This document shows, one piece after another, positions 36,761-49,669 of a DNA stretch of 64,000 bases (the stretch's first letter is position 1; each line of letters begins with the position of its first letter). The position numbers were made by a program, and so were the translations under genes. Origin of the DNA: Callorhinus ursinus (taxonomy: Eukaryota; Chordata; Mammalia; Carnivora; Otariidae); the NCBI RefSeq assembly GCF_003265705.1, contig NW_020312848.1, positions 56,277,707 to 56,341,706 on the forward strand, in the 5' to 3' direction. The notes beneath the pieces were generated by a model. The model was given only the letters and a program-made list of their open reading frames with translations, did not search any database and had not been told where the DNA came from.

Positions 36761-36986
36761 GGGTAGCTGGGTGGCTCAGTCAGTTAAGTGTCTAACCCTT
36801 GGTTTCGTCTCAGGTCATGATATCCAGAACATGAGATCAAGCCCTGCGTCGGGCTCTGTGCTCATTGTAGAGCCTGCTTGAGCTTCTCTCTCTCTCCCTT
36901 TCCCTCTGTCCCTTCCCCACTGCTCACAGGCTCTCGCGCTCACTTGCTCTCTCTCTCTCTCATACATACATACATACATACATACC
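36761..36986 (+). mobile_element. older Can-SINE, sense, with CATA repeat end
   Basis: Head GGGTAGCTGGGTGGCTCAGT, diverged body with CTCAGGTCATGATATCCAG, a long CT-rich middle and a (CATA)n tail in place of the usual AAATA tail. Flanks AATATTCTAG and AATCTTCTAG. Divergence marks it as older than the others. Confidence 0.88.
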
Positions 36987-38013
36987 CAATCTTCTAGAGA
37001 GGCAGATTAATAAACCTCCACTGGGGGCACTAAGGCTTAAGTTTTCAGCATCTTCTTCATTTTTAACCTTTGGAGCTTTCCTGTATTTGAAGGTGGGAAG
37101 GGGGAGAGTTTACTTATATATTTTAAAGGACGCTTATTTTACCTATGTCAAATTTCTAAGCATTTTGCTTCAGAAGGCTTCTTTTTGGGATATTTAGTCT
37201 GCCATATTACCAGAAATAGAAGTCTCATTTATTTCATTTACTTTATTCAATGCTGTTTCCCTGACACTGGGAAAAATATTTGGTAGATTGTGCCAGGTAT
37301 TTGTCGAATAAATAATTGTTAAATTAAGGAAGAGAGCTGAATGACATTTTTATATTTTAAAAGAAAAATTTTGAAAGATAAGTTCTTAACCCCCAGGCAG
37401 AGTTGGTAAGGGTGAGAATTTTAGGCCCAATTTAAGGTTGATGAAAGGAAAATGGCATTTGGGGATGAGCTGTTTCCCCTCATGGTTGTCAATATAATCT
37501 ACATAGGGAACTGATTCTGCTATAGTTGTTATAAGGAAAAATGCTTACAAGTCCAAGAAATAGGGAAATTGCTTTTGGACATCATCTCACTCTATTTATT
37601 GGTCCAAAGGAATGAATCACATTCTAGGTGGGATTACACTCCCTGGATTTTATTTATTTATTTATTTTAAGGACCACCTTCTCCATGATCTCACATTTCT
37701 TAGCAGCCTTCTCACAAATTAAAATGCATATCTGGGGACTTTTTTTTTCCACCATGAATAAACATGTATGTAAATCTATTCCATACACTTCTAGAATAAT
37801 TATGATAAATGCTCCACCCTCTCTCCTGACCCATCATTTAAGATTTCATTTAGGCAAAAATTCTTTCTCGCTCTCCTACACCCCTCAGATATTCATATAA
37901 GTTCTTGTCCTTGGTTCCCTTACACTCTGAAGAGACCTTTCTTTTGCTAATTTGGCCACCACCAGAAAAAAATCCCAACTACACGGTTGGATTAAGTGAA
38001 GAGTTGATTCAAG

Positions 38014-38207
38014 AGGTGCCTGGGTGGCTCAGTCAGTTAAGCGTCTGCCTTTGGCTCAGGTCATGATCTCAAGGTCCTGGGATTGAGCCCCATGTCAGGC
38101 TCTCTGCTCAGCACGGAGTCTGCTTCTCGCTCTCCCTCTGTGCTCATTCTCTCTCTCTCAAATAAATAAATAAATAAATAAATAAATAAATATCTTAAAA
38201 AAAAAAA
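38014..38207 (+). mobile_element. Can-SINE, sense, long AAAT tail
   Basis: Head GAGGTGCCTGGGTGGCTCAG, tail with about eight AAAT units, then an A run. AGAGTTGATTCAAG occurs perfectly on both sides. Confidence 0.95.
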
Positions 38208-38363
38208 AGAGTTGATTCAAGATCAGTTATAGGTCAGTGCCAGCAACATATATTACTCCAGCACTGCTGGATTGTTTTCACATTAGAAGGTAGAGGAAAG
38301 ATCACATGTTGTTTCTAGAGACATTATCTAATAATCTAGGATTATACAAACCTCTCCAACTTG

Positions 38364-38567
38364 TTTTTTTTTTTAAAGATTTTATTTATTTATTTGACAG
38401 AGAGAGACACAGTGAGAGAGGGAACACAAGCAGGGGGAGTGGGAGAGGGAGAAGCAGGTTTCCCACGGAGCAGGAAGCCTGATGCGGGGACTCATTCAAT
38501 CCCAGGACCCTGGGATCATGACCTGAGCCGAAGGCAGACGTTTAACGACTGAGCCACCCAGGCGCCC
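38364..38567 (-). mobile_element. Can-SINE, antisense
   Basis: T-rich start with AAAGATTTTATTTATTTATT, ending GAGCCACCCAGGCGCCCC. Flanks CTCTCCAACTTGTTT and CTCCCCAACTTGTTT. Confidence 0.94.
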
Positions 38568-39274
38568 CCCTCCCCAACTTGTTTTATGGAGAGAAAGACC
38601 ACCTATACTTTATATTAAATAAGGTGAAAATATTATTAATCCTAATAGATGCTAATATCGTATTTATATACACTTTGTACCTTTAAAACTATTTTAAAAT
38701 ACATTGTTACATTTAATACAATTCTGAAAAATTTTTTTCTTGGGCATTGTTGCCAAGGAAATTTTAACTTCTTCCTCAGTGTAAGAGGATAAGACTATTA
38801 TGAAAACTATTTTTAAAAATTATTGACATGTTAATTCAACCTGAGTAATCAAGCATTAGGTAGGGGTTTGAGGAAAACTTAAGTCATGATTTATACCATG
38901 TTTGAATTGGTCCATGATATTTTTAACCATCTTCAACTGTGGGTTGAATTTCCAGATGACAAGGAAAGTCGATTTCTTATGACCAGAAATCCCAGATTTT
39001 CTAGGAGGATTTAGAAGCCATTTTATTTTGAATAAGAGTGCTTTGTTAAATGTATAACTAAAAGTCACTTGCATTCTGGTAGAGCTTCATTAAATGTATA
39101 TCTACATATGATTTGTTTTCCAGATTTCATATAAATTTAATCAGAAATCATAGAAATATTTTGACAGTCCACACATCCTAACTTTTGTTTGGAAAATGTA
39201 GTCATTGAACCAACCAAGTCATTTTCAATAGCTCATTGGACAGAATACTCCTGAGTTTCAATCAGAGGATGCTC

Positions 39275-39500
39275 TGATATAATGGAAAGGACACTGGAAT
39301 GAGAGTTAGAAGACAATTATTTGAGTCCAGATCCTCCTGCCTCTTATACATCTTTTTATGATCTTGGGCCAATTACCAAATCTCTCTGAAATTTGTCTCA
39401 TCTTAAAAAAGAGGATAATCATATCTATATCAAAGGGTAGTTGTAAGGACTAAATCCAAGCATGTACATGAAAGTGCTTGTAAGGTAAGAGGTAAAGTAC
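39275..39500 (+). mobile_element. MIR, sense
   Basis: GGACACTGGAATGAGAGTTA, TTGAGTCCAGATCC, TGATCTTGGGCCAATTACC and GGGTAGTTGTAAGGACTAAA follow the MIR consensus in order. Confidence 0.78.
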
Positions 39501-39544
39501 CCGTGTTCCGTGTTAGCCCTCCCCGGAGGTTCCAAGCAAGGGCA

Positions 39545-39635
39545 CGTTTGTCTTAGTCACTGCTGTTTCTAGTACTGTATGTAGCATTGCAGCTGACTCA
39601 CAGGAGATGCTCAGTACAGACTGATTGAATGAACA
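39545..39635 (+). mobile_element. L2 3' terminal fragment, sense
   Basis: CACTGCTGTTTCTAGTACTG and ACAGGAGATGCTCAGTACAG followed by TGATTGAATGAAC match the L2 end. Confidence 0.5.
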
Positions 39636-41851
39636 ATAACTGTTCTTCCCTGAAGATGATTCCGTGTCTTGCTTATATCACAGTCTGAACTATGAAATCT
39701 CTCGTGTCTTCCCATGATTAAGATGTGGCCATTAGAATAAATTATGTGCATTGTTCCTTCCAAATGTGACATTCTATGATTCCACGAATCCTCACTCTCA
39801 GACTCTTGGAAGTGTCATGTAACCTCATTGCTCTGTTGAAGTCTCATATCCATAGGACAGAATAACATAATTCTCAGATACAATTTCATTGTATGTCTAC
39901 AATATACAAACAAGAGAGATCATCCTGACCCAATCATTCAGTCAGTTCAGAAAAAATTAAAGAAAATCACCAGTGAATGAATGGTTAATAGCCAGAAGCA
40001 TTTGAATTCATTTGTCTGTACAGTATACTGAGTAATTCTTACTTCAGTTACTAAGCCCTGTAGAAGAAGGAAATTTCTCATCTGTGAATCATGATTCTAA
40101 TAAAATCTCCAAGGGCTGGTGTAAATACCCACAAAACAGTGGTGCTTATTATTTCCTGAGAGTTGCTGAGAAGATAAGGCATTGTTTATAGTTACAGCAA
40201 TCTATAAGCAAATTAAACCCGTACTCCCTTCTTCTCGTTGTACTCTTAGGCTGGGAATATTTGTCTTGATTAAGTATGAGTCCACAATGACGACTCAGAG
40301 TTCAAGGCCTTTCATGAAGTCTTCATTACTATTGGAGAATAATGATCAAGGGGCAGATGCCAAAGTTTATTTGGGTGTGTAGACTTTTGGAGACTTCAAT
40401 TCAGATTTCGTTTTCTGTATTTCCTGCTATTTGTTCGGCTGGTGTGTCACCTCCACCTGTAACATGAGGCCCTGAAACATTCACAGATAGGTTTGCCAAG
40501 CTCCCCAGCCTCTGCTGAAATAACCAGTGTGAGCAATCTGGCTGACTGGACATTGGATGCATCTTCGTCATTTAATTATTTGAATTGGGTTTACGGGCAG
40601 TAATACGATTCCTCTCATCTGTGGAACTTGGGAAGGCCTGCAGTGCTATTAAAATAGGATTGGGTGGACTGCCTGGGGAAATCCAGAGCCTATGATTCAA
40701 TTACAGGGGCTTTCACAGGGTCAGTCACTACTCGGAAATTACAAAATCAGGTTAAGAGCCAAAAGTAGTCTAAATGGTAAACTGATCATGTTGATCAGAT
40801 TTTAATCATGCTCTGTTATCTAGAACTAGATCATAGCATGAGGGAACAGATGAAGAGTCACTTGTTCATCCAAGTGGTTTTGTCTAGTCTTTATTTCCAT
40901 GGGCAGCCTAAAACATAAATTTGGTTAGGCCCGCGAAAAATTGTCAAGTAGAAGAAGACTGGCTTTCCAGTTCCTTCTTTCAGCCGGTTGTCATTGGCCC
41001 CAAGTCGTCTATCCAGCTCGGGTTATCCTTTGTTTTATCTGCCATCCAGGCTTGTTTTTTTCTCCACGCAGCCCCATGTTGCATCCGGCATGTGCTCGCC
41101 CTCTTCCCGCTCTTCACTGGCACACATTGGACAGCACTTGGATTGCTTCCCTCTCCTACAATTCCACCCATACGAGCCTAAGGTTACCTGCAGCAGGGAC
41201 AACTGGCAGTGTGTCTGTCTGTGTGTGTGTTGGGGGGGGTGTTCAATGATCAACCTGCAAATGATACCCACCCTGGCCTTAAACTGGAGATTCTTTTTTT
41301 TTTTTTGCCTGAAACAGTCTTTCTCCATGTTTTGGTGCCTCCTCTTTCTTATGACCCTCCTCTCTGTCCTGAGAAACTCAAAGTGACTCAACTATTTTAT
41401 GCAGACCTATAGCGGTCTCACTCTTCCACCTTCCAGGCCTTACTTGGGGCTTTTCTTTCCCACTGAGTGTTGTGAAACTGAGGGGTTCCTAAGAAGATTT
41501 GTGTCTCCAGCTTCTGAAACCACACTATTGCTTTTCCTTGCTAAGCTTCCATCCTTCCTTTGATTCCCTACAGTTAATGCCCATCCGTAGAAACCCAGGA
41601 GCCTGGTGCTCTCTACCCTCCCAGGACATGCAGTGAACCTCAGGGATCAGCCTGTCTTGTTCTGCCCCAGGCTGCTGAGGGGCTCTATGGTACACCCATT
41701 CCAAAAGATTCCTTCCCAGTTAGTCTGATGCATTAATACCAAGATTTAATCCCATTAAACTACCACTCCCAGTGAAGTGTTCCTAACTGAAAATGGCAGA
41801 AATGTATACGGACTGCATTTCGATAGAGGACTTGACCCAAAGTGTTAACAT

Positions 41852-42045
41852 CAGTGGTTCTCAACTGGGAATGGTTTTGTCTTACCCCTTGCTTCCTCCA
41901 CCCCTCACCGAGAACATCTGGTAACATCTGGGACACTTTTGGTTGTCAGGGCTGGGAAGCAGGAGAGTACCTCCGACATCTAGTGTGTAGAGACAGGCTT
42001 GCTTCTAAAGATCATACAATGTGTAGGACAGTCCTCTCACCCAAA
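41852..42045 (+). mobile_element. MER5A-type hAT element, sense
   Basis: Starts CAGTGGTTCTCAACTGGGA and contains TAACATCTGGGACACTTTTG, GTTGTCAGGGCTGG, CGACATCTAGTGTGTAGAG and AATGTGTAGGACAGTCC, in MER5A order. Confidence 0.82.
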
Positions 42046-45000
42046 GGGTTAGTGAATAGGGCTGTTTCATTGATAATGATTGGGCAAATATATTTGGGGA
42101 AAATGGTCTTTGAAAAACACTTGTAGACACATGTATCATCACCTCTTCTGCAGATCATCCTAGAGGGACAGCAAGCAGTCTGACAATCAGGCCACCTTGG
42201 GGGTACTTGATGTGCAGAGTCAGCACTTTGCTTAGGTTACCCCAGAACAGTTTATCAGGGAAGAGCAAATGTTGGGTGGATTTCCTTTGCTGGGAGAGAG
42301 TTTATTTCCATTTTCTGAGCTTTCCCTACCTGTGTATAAGTAGCACCCACAATCAGGATACACAGATCTCAATAAAGGGGCAAGGAATCTTGTATGTTTC
42401 TATTCAAGCTGAAAAAATACCTTTTTAGCCAAAAGCAAGCACTATACATGGAAATTAATAATTCAGAGAGGTCAATGGGGGTGGGTCTGGCTGCTGTGGA
42501 AAGACACTGAATTTATAAACACAGCCAAAGCATGCTGGCACCTAGAGGGGGTAAGCACGAAAATGGCAACACAGGGTGATAATGTGGAATAATTTTTCAA
42601 TCAGGAATATAAGCCTTACCCGTGAGCTCACAAGAGTATTTTTTAGTAAGGTAAGCCAACTGTCTTCCCTGAAAATCTTTACAAACTTGAAGGCCACCTC
42701 TTGATAAGGTTGTGTAAGAAGTGTATTCCTGAGAGAAGACAAGGGAATAATTCCCATAACCTGCAGGGATTTCTTTCCACTAGAGGGTTTGGCAAGACTA
42801 TCACACGTTTAAAATAACAAAGTCAACACTGGAAATTCACTTTATTATGTTTTGATTTCACAGAAAATGTAGACTTGTAAATAACAATAGTTCTTTGTAA
42901 CAATCTGCGTGACACTTTTATTAGCTCATGGAAGTGGGAGGTTTGGTTAAACAGGAATCATGTGAATATCAGGGGAAAAAAACTAGAGTTGGAACAACTA
43001 TGATTTAGAAAAATAATAATCATGTTGGGCTTTGCAAACCACCTGTCACCTTGCTGATCCCCTGAAAAATGTAAAGAACATTCTCATGGATGAATGAAAA
43101 TTTTCTCTGCCTAGGTAAGGAAAAGGTCAAAATAAGCACGCCTTTGTGAGCTTATTTATACCAGTGGATTCTTTTTCAGAAGGTCAGTACAGACCTGACA
43201 AAAGCAATTCACCAGCTTTGGAACTGGCGAGGTTTATTTGTTAAGAGTACACTTCTTTCTCTTAAGACAAGGAAACCCAGGTTGAAGTACAGTAAATAGA
43301 CACAAAAGAATGGTTCTGGTCGATTGGACACCACTCTGAGCCTTTATTTGGAGAGCAGGCAAGAGGGGAGATGAATGTTCTTCAGCTGAGCGAGACCACA
43401 CCAGCCCCAGGCCAGCCTTTAATAAATGAGAAGTAATAACAATATCTTGGCCTGAAAATGCCATCGAGGACAACTGCATGCACCGTCATGTTGGCTGCCT
43501 CTGAGGGAGCCCTGCTTTAGGTTTTGTCGAGCTGATGTAAGATTCCTTAATAAATTAATCAGGCTGAGAAATGTCAATGTGAAGCTAGATTTTCTGACTT
43601 TAAAGCTACTTTCTTTGAAAAAGAAACGTGATACCTGATGTTTTCAAGCTTTGTGATAACTCTGATGGAAAGGAATACGGTTATGACAATCGAGAACGTC
43701 TCTTGAAATGAACCTTGGCAGCCTCGCACAGAGCTACAGACAGGGCGGAGAATGTGAGCAATGGCCCGAGGCCCTGCACCTCTAGGCCTCCCGATGCCTC
43801 GGGGAGAAGGTGCTGGGAGGGGACAGGGGAACAACAGCAGAAGGAGGGGCGGCGGGTACCCACAAGAGCTGAAAAAGCCACTCTGCACCATCACCAAGCT
43901 CAGCCAGTCACTTGGCAACAATCACCTGGTTCTTTCCCTCTCAGTTCTTTTCCCATCATCTGGCCCCATACGGAATATATTGCCATTTGATAGATCCTTC
44001 AGGGATGTTCCTTTCAGTCTGGTGATACCCGTATTATGCCAGGGCCTCCATCCTGGAGGGGCAAGGAGCCACAGCTGATCGTGGTCACCGCACTTGGGGC
44101 TTTTGTGCTGGAGCTTGGATGGGAGAGGCTGTCCGAGGTGTAACCGGGATACATCCTTGACAAAGCATGCTCACAGAATACAAAAGTCAGTCCGGTCCAG
44201 TCTTCCAAAGCGCAGACCAATGTGGGGAGGCACATTTATTGAAGAAGACAACTCATTTGCTAAGACTCAGAGTCATGTGCAGATGGTATCTTTAGAAAGA
44301 TATGTAGATATGTAGAAAACCCCATTGAGTTAGTCAAGATCTCCTATTGTGTTGGAACTTTTTCAGACATTGCCGAACATTAATGGGCATCCTCTTGGGC
44401 CTAGAAAACTTGGTTTTATCATAAGATTTTCACTGAGAGGGAACTTGTAAGGGATCTGAACTGAATGGGTTCTTTTACTTTGTTTTGGGTAATTTGTGCC
44501 GTACATTCCCTTAAAAGCCTCAGGTAATCCAGAGTTCAGTCTACCTTAGAATCATGGCATATTGATCTTCCCCCAAACCCTAAAGAAAATGAGTTTGAAT
44601 TTATCTTCAACCGGTTTTTAATTTTTTTTCCAATAGTGGAGATTTCCTCTTTCAGAAGTAAAAGCAGATAAAAATACTTCATTCTCTTATTACTCCCTCT
44701 ATCATGGCCACACCCACTGCCATTTGAGAGGGCTGTCACAGTCTCCCTTACAGATTTGGAAAATGTAGGCAGGTTTCTATATGGATATGCCTTATGCCCT
44801 TGCTCCTTATCAAGAAGGATGCATCTCAGCATGAAATGAAAGTCAGATCAAAACATCCCAGCAATTAAAAGAAATCATGACCATCCCCTTTGGATGCTAA
44901 AATGACTTAGAATCCACTTGGGTTAATTCTGAGACAAACTAGATAAAGTGCTTGACTTTCCTGACTCCTCTGTTTGCAGTGGAGATTGGGGGCAATGGCA

Positions 45001-46177
45001 GATAAGTGCACAGAGGCCTTCACCCCTCTTGGTCTCAGCTTCCTCAGATACAAACTGGAGGGAGCTGAGATGTCCTCTTAGATCCTTTCCATTTCTAAAT
45101 ACACCCATGGATTTATGATTTCATAGTTCATCCAGCAGGGAAAAGGGCTGATGGCTGTGGGACCACCGTGCAAGTCCCCTCTCAGCCCCACCAGAAAAGC
45201 GTCCACAGGCACCTGAATGTAACTAAGACAACCCACCTGCCCAGCCTTCCCACTCACCCTCAAAGGCCCACACTGAGCTCAGAGCAACTCTGCCCTGCTC
45301 CACTCTTCCCATCCTCTGAATCCATAGAATAAAAAGAGGAAAGAGTTACTTTGGAAAATCAGATGACAAATTTGGGGGTTTGGGAGTGAAGGAAAGGAGA
45401 TGAATTCTGTCATTTTGATGAGGGCTGGGAGGCAAGCATCAATTCTGACAAAGTACTGCAGCAGGTTGTTGTCCATAAGCTTCAGTCTAGATGTCCTGCT
45501 GCAGAGCAAGGACCAAGAAACTGAAGGCCAGGCTGTCAATGAATGAGTGAGCCTCGATCGCTGGACACCAGATGCATAGAATGGAACATCCTGTTAGTAA
45601 ATGTGAAGAGACCACACTGAGAACCAGAACCTACTTGTACCAATGGGATGAGAAGTATCTTCAGATATTTCATCTTTCTTTCCCTTAATATACAAAATGG
45701 GGCAGCAGCCTCTCTATTTTCCCTGGATTTCATCTTCTGGCTCATGGCTGAAGCCAGCCACAATCTGCACGTTGACGTTCCCATAATTACAGCTGGTCCC
45801 TTAAATATAGTCTCCAAATGACGATTTGCTTGCAATATAATACAGTAGGGTTGCCAACTTTATAAGCAAGGCTATGTGTCATTTGCTCTAGGCTATGATG
45901 TCTTGTCATCTTGTCAGCATCAGATGAACACAGTTCAATATGCCAGCTCTTTCGAACGTGCTTGAAGGGTGATGGGTACAAGCTGATGCTCCTCAGCACA
46001 CGTGGCCAACTCGTTCTGGGCATCTGTTTATGGTGAAGGCTGTCCAGGCATGACTTAGCTCTGGAAACCTCTGTCAGCATGCTGATTCCCTGGTCTTGTC
46101 ATCCCCAAAGTTTTCCTTCTCAAAGCCATTTCAACTACAAAATTCCATGGGTCACATGCATCATACCAGATAGGAAT

Positions 46178-47068
46178 TTTATTCCCCCTTTTTTCCTTAT
46201 CTGTCAAGACACATTTTCTGATATTCCACTCACTAAGTTATTTTCCTCTATCTTCCCCCAATAGGCACAAAATACTGCCAGATCATCAATCTTCTTTTAA
46301 ATTCCTTTCAGATGCTAAGAAGGAAGTCTCATTTCTTAAAGCTTCTTTATATCAAGAGGACAGTAATGCAAAGCAATTCCTTTCTGAGGCTCTTGCTATT
46401 GTAAAGATTCCAAACTGTACCAAAGGACAACGGTTCCATCTTGTCACATCAAACGTTAATATGGCAATAAACGTCTTGAAAAATATGCATTTTAAACCTA
46501 AAGTTCATTGAAAGCCATCCTTCTTTAAGCAATTACCAATTACCCCTGGAGGGGTGGCTGTGAAAATCACTTGATCAGGCAAAAGCCTTGCTTGGTCTTT
46601 TCAAGATTTAAAGTTAATTCAGTGGCAGTTGGTCCTGCTGTCTTTACCCTCCAGAGAGAAGTATAGAATTTTGGAACTGTGAGCATTTATTGTGAGACCA
46701 CAAAACAAGCTCCTTTGGGACACTCTTTTCCCCTCTGGCTAAGTGCTCCTGAAAGAGGAAACATCTAGGTGGGTGGAGACGGGATCAGCCCCCCACCCCC
46801 CCCACCCTCCTTCCCCTCTTAGCAATCTGTCCTGATCAGGAAGAGACATGCCCCCAGAATGCTTGAAGTCGGGGAGGATAAGGCATGCTTTATGTGCAGC
46901 ATGTGGCCCCCGTCCTGAGGCCCCTGCGGAGGGAGAAGGGGCTTCTGTTGAGACAAAGGTCACATGCCTTAGGAAATATCTCCCCGAGAAAGCCCGGAGG
47001 CCCAGGGTCCTGGCCGGATCCCACGGAGTCCCCGCAGGAGGGCAGGTGGGCGGGGCCTTCCGCTGACG
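46178..47068 (-). other. WNT2: WNT2 3' UTR (end approximate)
   Basis: This is non-coding sequence downstream of the WNT2 stop on the - strand. AATAAA on the - strand (TTTATT on +) occurs at 46686-46691 and 46178-46183, giving UTRs of about 0.4 or 0.9 kb. The longer fits the roughly 2.3-kb human WNT2 mRNA as I recall it. The part nearest the stop (46910-47068) is GC-rich with several CpGs. The true end cannot be fixed from sequence. Confidence 0.5.
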
Positions 47069-47071
47069 TCA
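47064..47071 (+). promoter_or_regulatory. CRE-like palindrome over the WNT2 stop codon
   Basis: TGACGTCA, the full CREB/ATF consensus, covers the WNT2 stop codon and the first 3' UTR bases. A GGGCGGGGC GC-box lies at 47049-47057. The match is exact. Any regulatory role is inferred, and the 8-mer can occur by chance. Confidence 0.35.
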
Positions 47072-47298
47072 TGTGGGAGCCGCCCAGTCAGCACTCTTGG
47101 GGGCCTTGCACGTGTGCACGTCCAGGGCCTCCAGACAGTCCTGACAGCGCACGGCACAGCACCAGTGGAACTTACACTCGCACTTGGTCATCCGGGTGAC
47201 GCGCGAGGTGTCGTAGCCTCTCCCGCAGCACATGACTTCGCAGCTGTCCATGCCGCGGGAAGTCAGGTTGCACACGCGGCCTGCTGTCCCTGGGGAGC
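47069..47298 (-). CDS. WNT2: WNT2 last coding exon
   Basis: On the - strand an AG acceptor (CT at 47299-47300) after a pyrimidine tract is followed by 2 bases that complete the split Gly codon, then 75 codons and TGA at 47069-47071. The peptide begins [19 protein letters not shown] and carries the cysteine-rich Wnt C-terminal (thumb) domain: [12 protein letters not shown], then [18 protein letters not shown], and ends [20 protein letters not shown] is the Frizzled-contacting thumb tip, and CNLTS holds a conserved N-glycosylation site. Eleven cysteines are present, as expected. The encoded protein is a secreted, palmitoylated ligand of Frizzled receptors that signals mainly through beta-catenin. 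Compared with my recollection of human WNT2, KCECK replaces KCGCK and the tail ends AAPT rather than TTAT. WNT2B also has Glu at that site as I recall. No break is seen. Confidence 0.97.
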
Positions 47299-48080
47299 CT
47301 GGAAGACAAGCGGGGGAGGGGACACTGAGAAGGTGTGGGCCGAATACGGTGGGCCTCAGGTAGGCGCCCGGCCCCTCGTCACCACGGCCTGGGGCTGAGC
47401 CACCTGTTCTGGGGCCCAGGCAGGGTCTGTCGGCCCCAGGCACCGGCCCCAGCGAGTGTAGCCGTGCCCACAGGGCCAAGTCCAGGAAAGATGGATGTGA
47501 AACTTTGGACCTGCTGTGGGCAACTTAACTCTAGTGCTCCCACTTCTGAGCTGGATAAACGTTTCCGTTTACCCCTACCCAGCCTTGCATTGGTGGATCA
47601 CTGAGTGGGCAAGGCCAGCTCAGAACCGAAGAAGGATCTGTCCTAGCTCCCTCTCACCGGCCCTCAAACCACATCAAGGAAGCAGTGACCCACGTTAGGG
47701 CTCTCAGAATTTGTCAGGGTGTGGAACCCTCAAAGGGAGGGGATTCTGTCTCCCCAGACCTGACTACGCTGCCTTACTAGAAAGAGGCGGGAACTCTGGC
47801 GGCTGAAGGGGAGCTGTGGGCATCGTTTGTGTAAGACCTGGAGGAGCAAGCGCTGCCGTCCGGTGGGCCATCTAGATGTGTGTGAGGCTCCTGGTCGAAG
47901 CCAGGATGCTAAGCCTTCAGTGAACAGAACTGGCATAAAAACCTGTTAGGAACTACCAGTGGAATATTGTCTTAGTTACTTGAGGTGAGGTTTCTTAAAT
48001 GGCAATTCATTTTTATGTATTTGTGTCTGAAAAAGACTCAAAGATAAGATGTCTCTTGATGTGTCCTATTCCTGGGGAAT

Positions 48081-48106
48081 TCTTATAAAAGAATTCTTTT
48101 ATAAGA
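48081..48106 (+). repeat. 26-base perfect AT-rich palindrome
   Basis: TCTTATAAAAGAA followed by its exact complement TTCTTTTATAAGA, without spacer. It is centred on an EcoRI-like GAATTC in the WNT2 intron, 0.8 kb from the last exon. Confidence 0.92.
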
Positions 48107-49429
48107 GCATTATCAGACGATTGCTCAACTCACAAGGATCCTTTCTGCTTCTTTCTCCCCCACAGAAACGGGCATTTGGCTGCCATGTTGAACAACATCA
48201 CCTGCTCTGCTGGTGGCAGGTGATTGGGCCAAGCGTGGGGACCTGGCTTGTGCTAGCCGAGCAGGTAAATTTCCCTGGGGACTGGTGGGTTTGCTGGAGC
48301 TAGGCGGTCGCACCAAATACACATTCAGTAGCCAGCCACGGGCAGCCGTACACCATGACGACGTATGGGGGCCAGTGGTCTACAGAGAGATGATGACAAT
48401 GAGGCAGATGTACAGAGACAGAGAGGACAAGACGTGGAAAGAGGATGCTGCCCAGATCCTGGACTATCTTCCTGGAGCTGCTTCCATTTCTCCCTGAGGC
48501 CTGGCTGCATTCCAAACTTTGGGCTCCTAGAGGTTCTGTATCCTTATGAAAAATTTCCCCTTTCAGCTTAAACCACTCCATCTTCTATTGCTTGCAATCA
48601 ACAATTCTAAATAATTGACAAACCGAGAGAAGCTAAGCTCCTTATTAAAAAAAAAAAAAAAGGATGTCAGGATGAAAAAGACAGTGACTTCATTCATTTT
48701 CAGTTCCTCTATCATTTAACAAGGAATTTCTCCTGCTTTATAACTCCTGGCCTGCCTCGTGACTCTCTCTTTGTTTATCACAATCCAACTGTGTTCCAAT
48801 TATCTACATAAATGTCATGTTGCCCTGCCTGTCAAGAATGACCCGGGAAGCAGCCAGGTTCCAGCAGGGTGTGGGGTGGAGAAGAGGAGAGGGGTGGGCA
48901 GAACTCGTTCTGTGTGATCAGGCCACTGACAGCAGGAAGGCAGGCAGGGGATTTCATGATGACAGGAAGGATGGCAAAGGGCTGGGGTCAGGGGGGACAG
49001 GGGGGCCAGCCAGGGATGGCCAGGAGCCTCTCTCGTGCTGAAGAAGCACCCAGCTAGAAGAGGCAGCAGCTGGGGCTAGGTTCAGGGCGACGGTCAGGAC
49101 AGTGCTCAGAATTACTAACTGGACAAGAAGGACGCACTGCCAAATGCCGCCTCTTAACAGCATGCCTGTTATTTCATTCAGCAAACATCTAATGAATACA
49201 GACATGTAAGACACCGTGCCGGCTGCATAGAGTTTTGGGTAGTGGTGGTGGAGAAATAAAATAATTAGAATTCACTTCCTCTTCTCTGAGAACTCATACT
49301 ATAATGAAGAGATTAATATGTAAAGAGATACCTCCACTACTTCTAGGTAACTGTTCCATTTGCTGAAGACCTGCTGTAACCTCCAGGAGAGATTTTGCAA
49401 AGCACCACTGCAGACAAAGCTCATGATGG

Positions 49430-49665
49430 TAGAATGAGGTTATTTAGAGCTTGGACACATCAGGGTTCAAGTCCTAGCTTTTGCCATCTATCAGCTGGGT
49501 GGCCTTGGGCATGCCATTAGGTCTCATTAATCTCATTATGCGTCAGTTTCTTCCCTTGCTGAACTGGGATAAAAACGGAGTTCCTTCCTCACAGGGCTGC
49601 GGTGAGGTGGGGAGGAGATCCTGCATGAAAAGCACCTGGCAAATAAGGGCTCAGTTAATGTTACC
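49430..49665 (+). mobile_element. MIR, sense
   Basis: GGTTCAAGTCCTAGCTTTTG, GCTGGGTGGCCTTGGGCATG, GTCAGTTTCTTCCC and CACAGGGCTGCGGTGAGG are in MIR order, with a GCACCTGGCAAATAAGGGCT 3' end. Confidence 0.85.
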
Positions 49666-49669
49666 CTTC

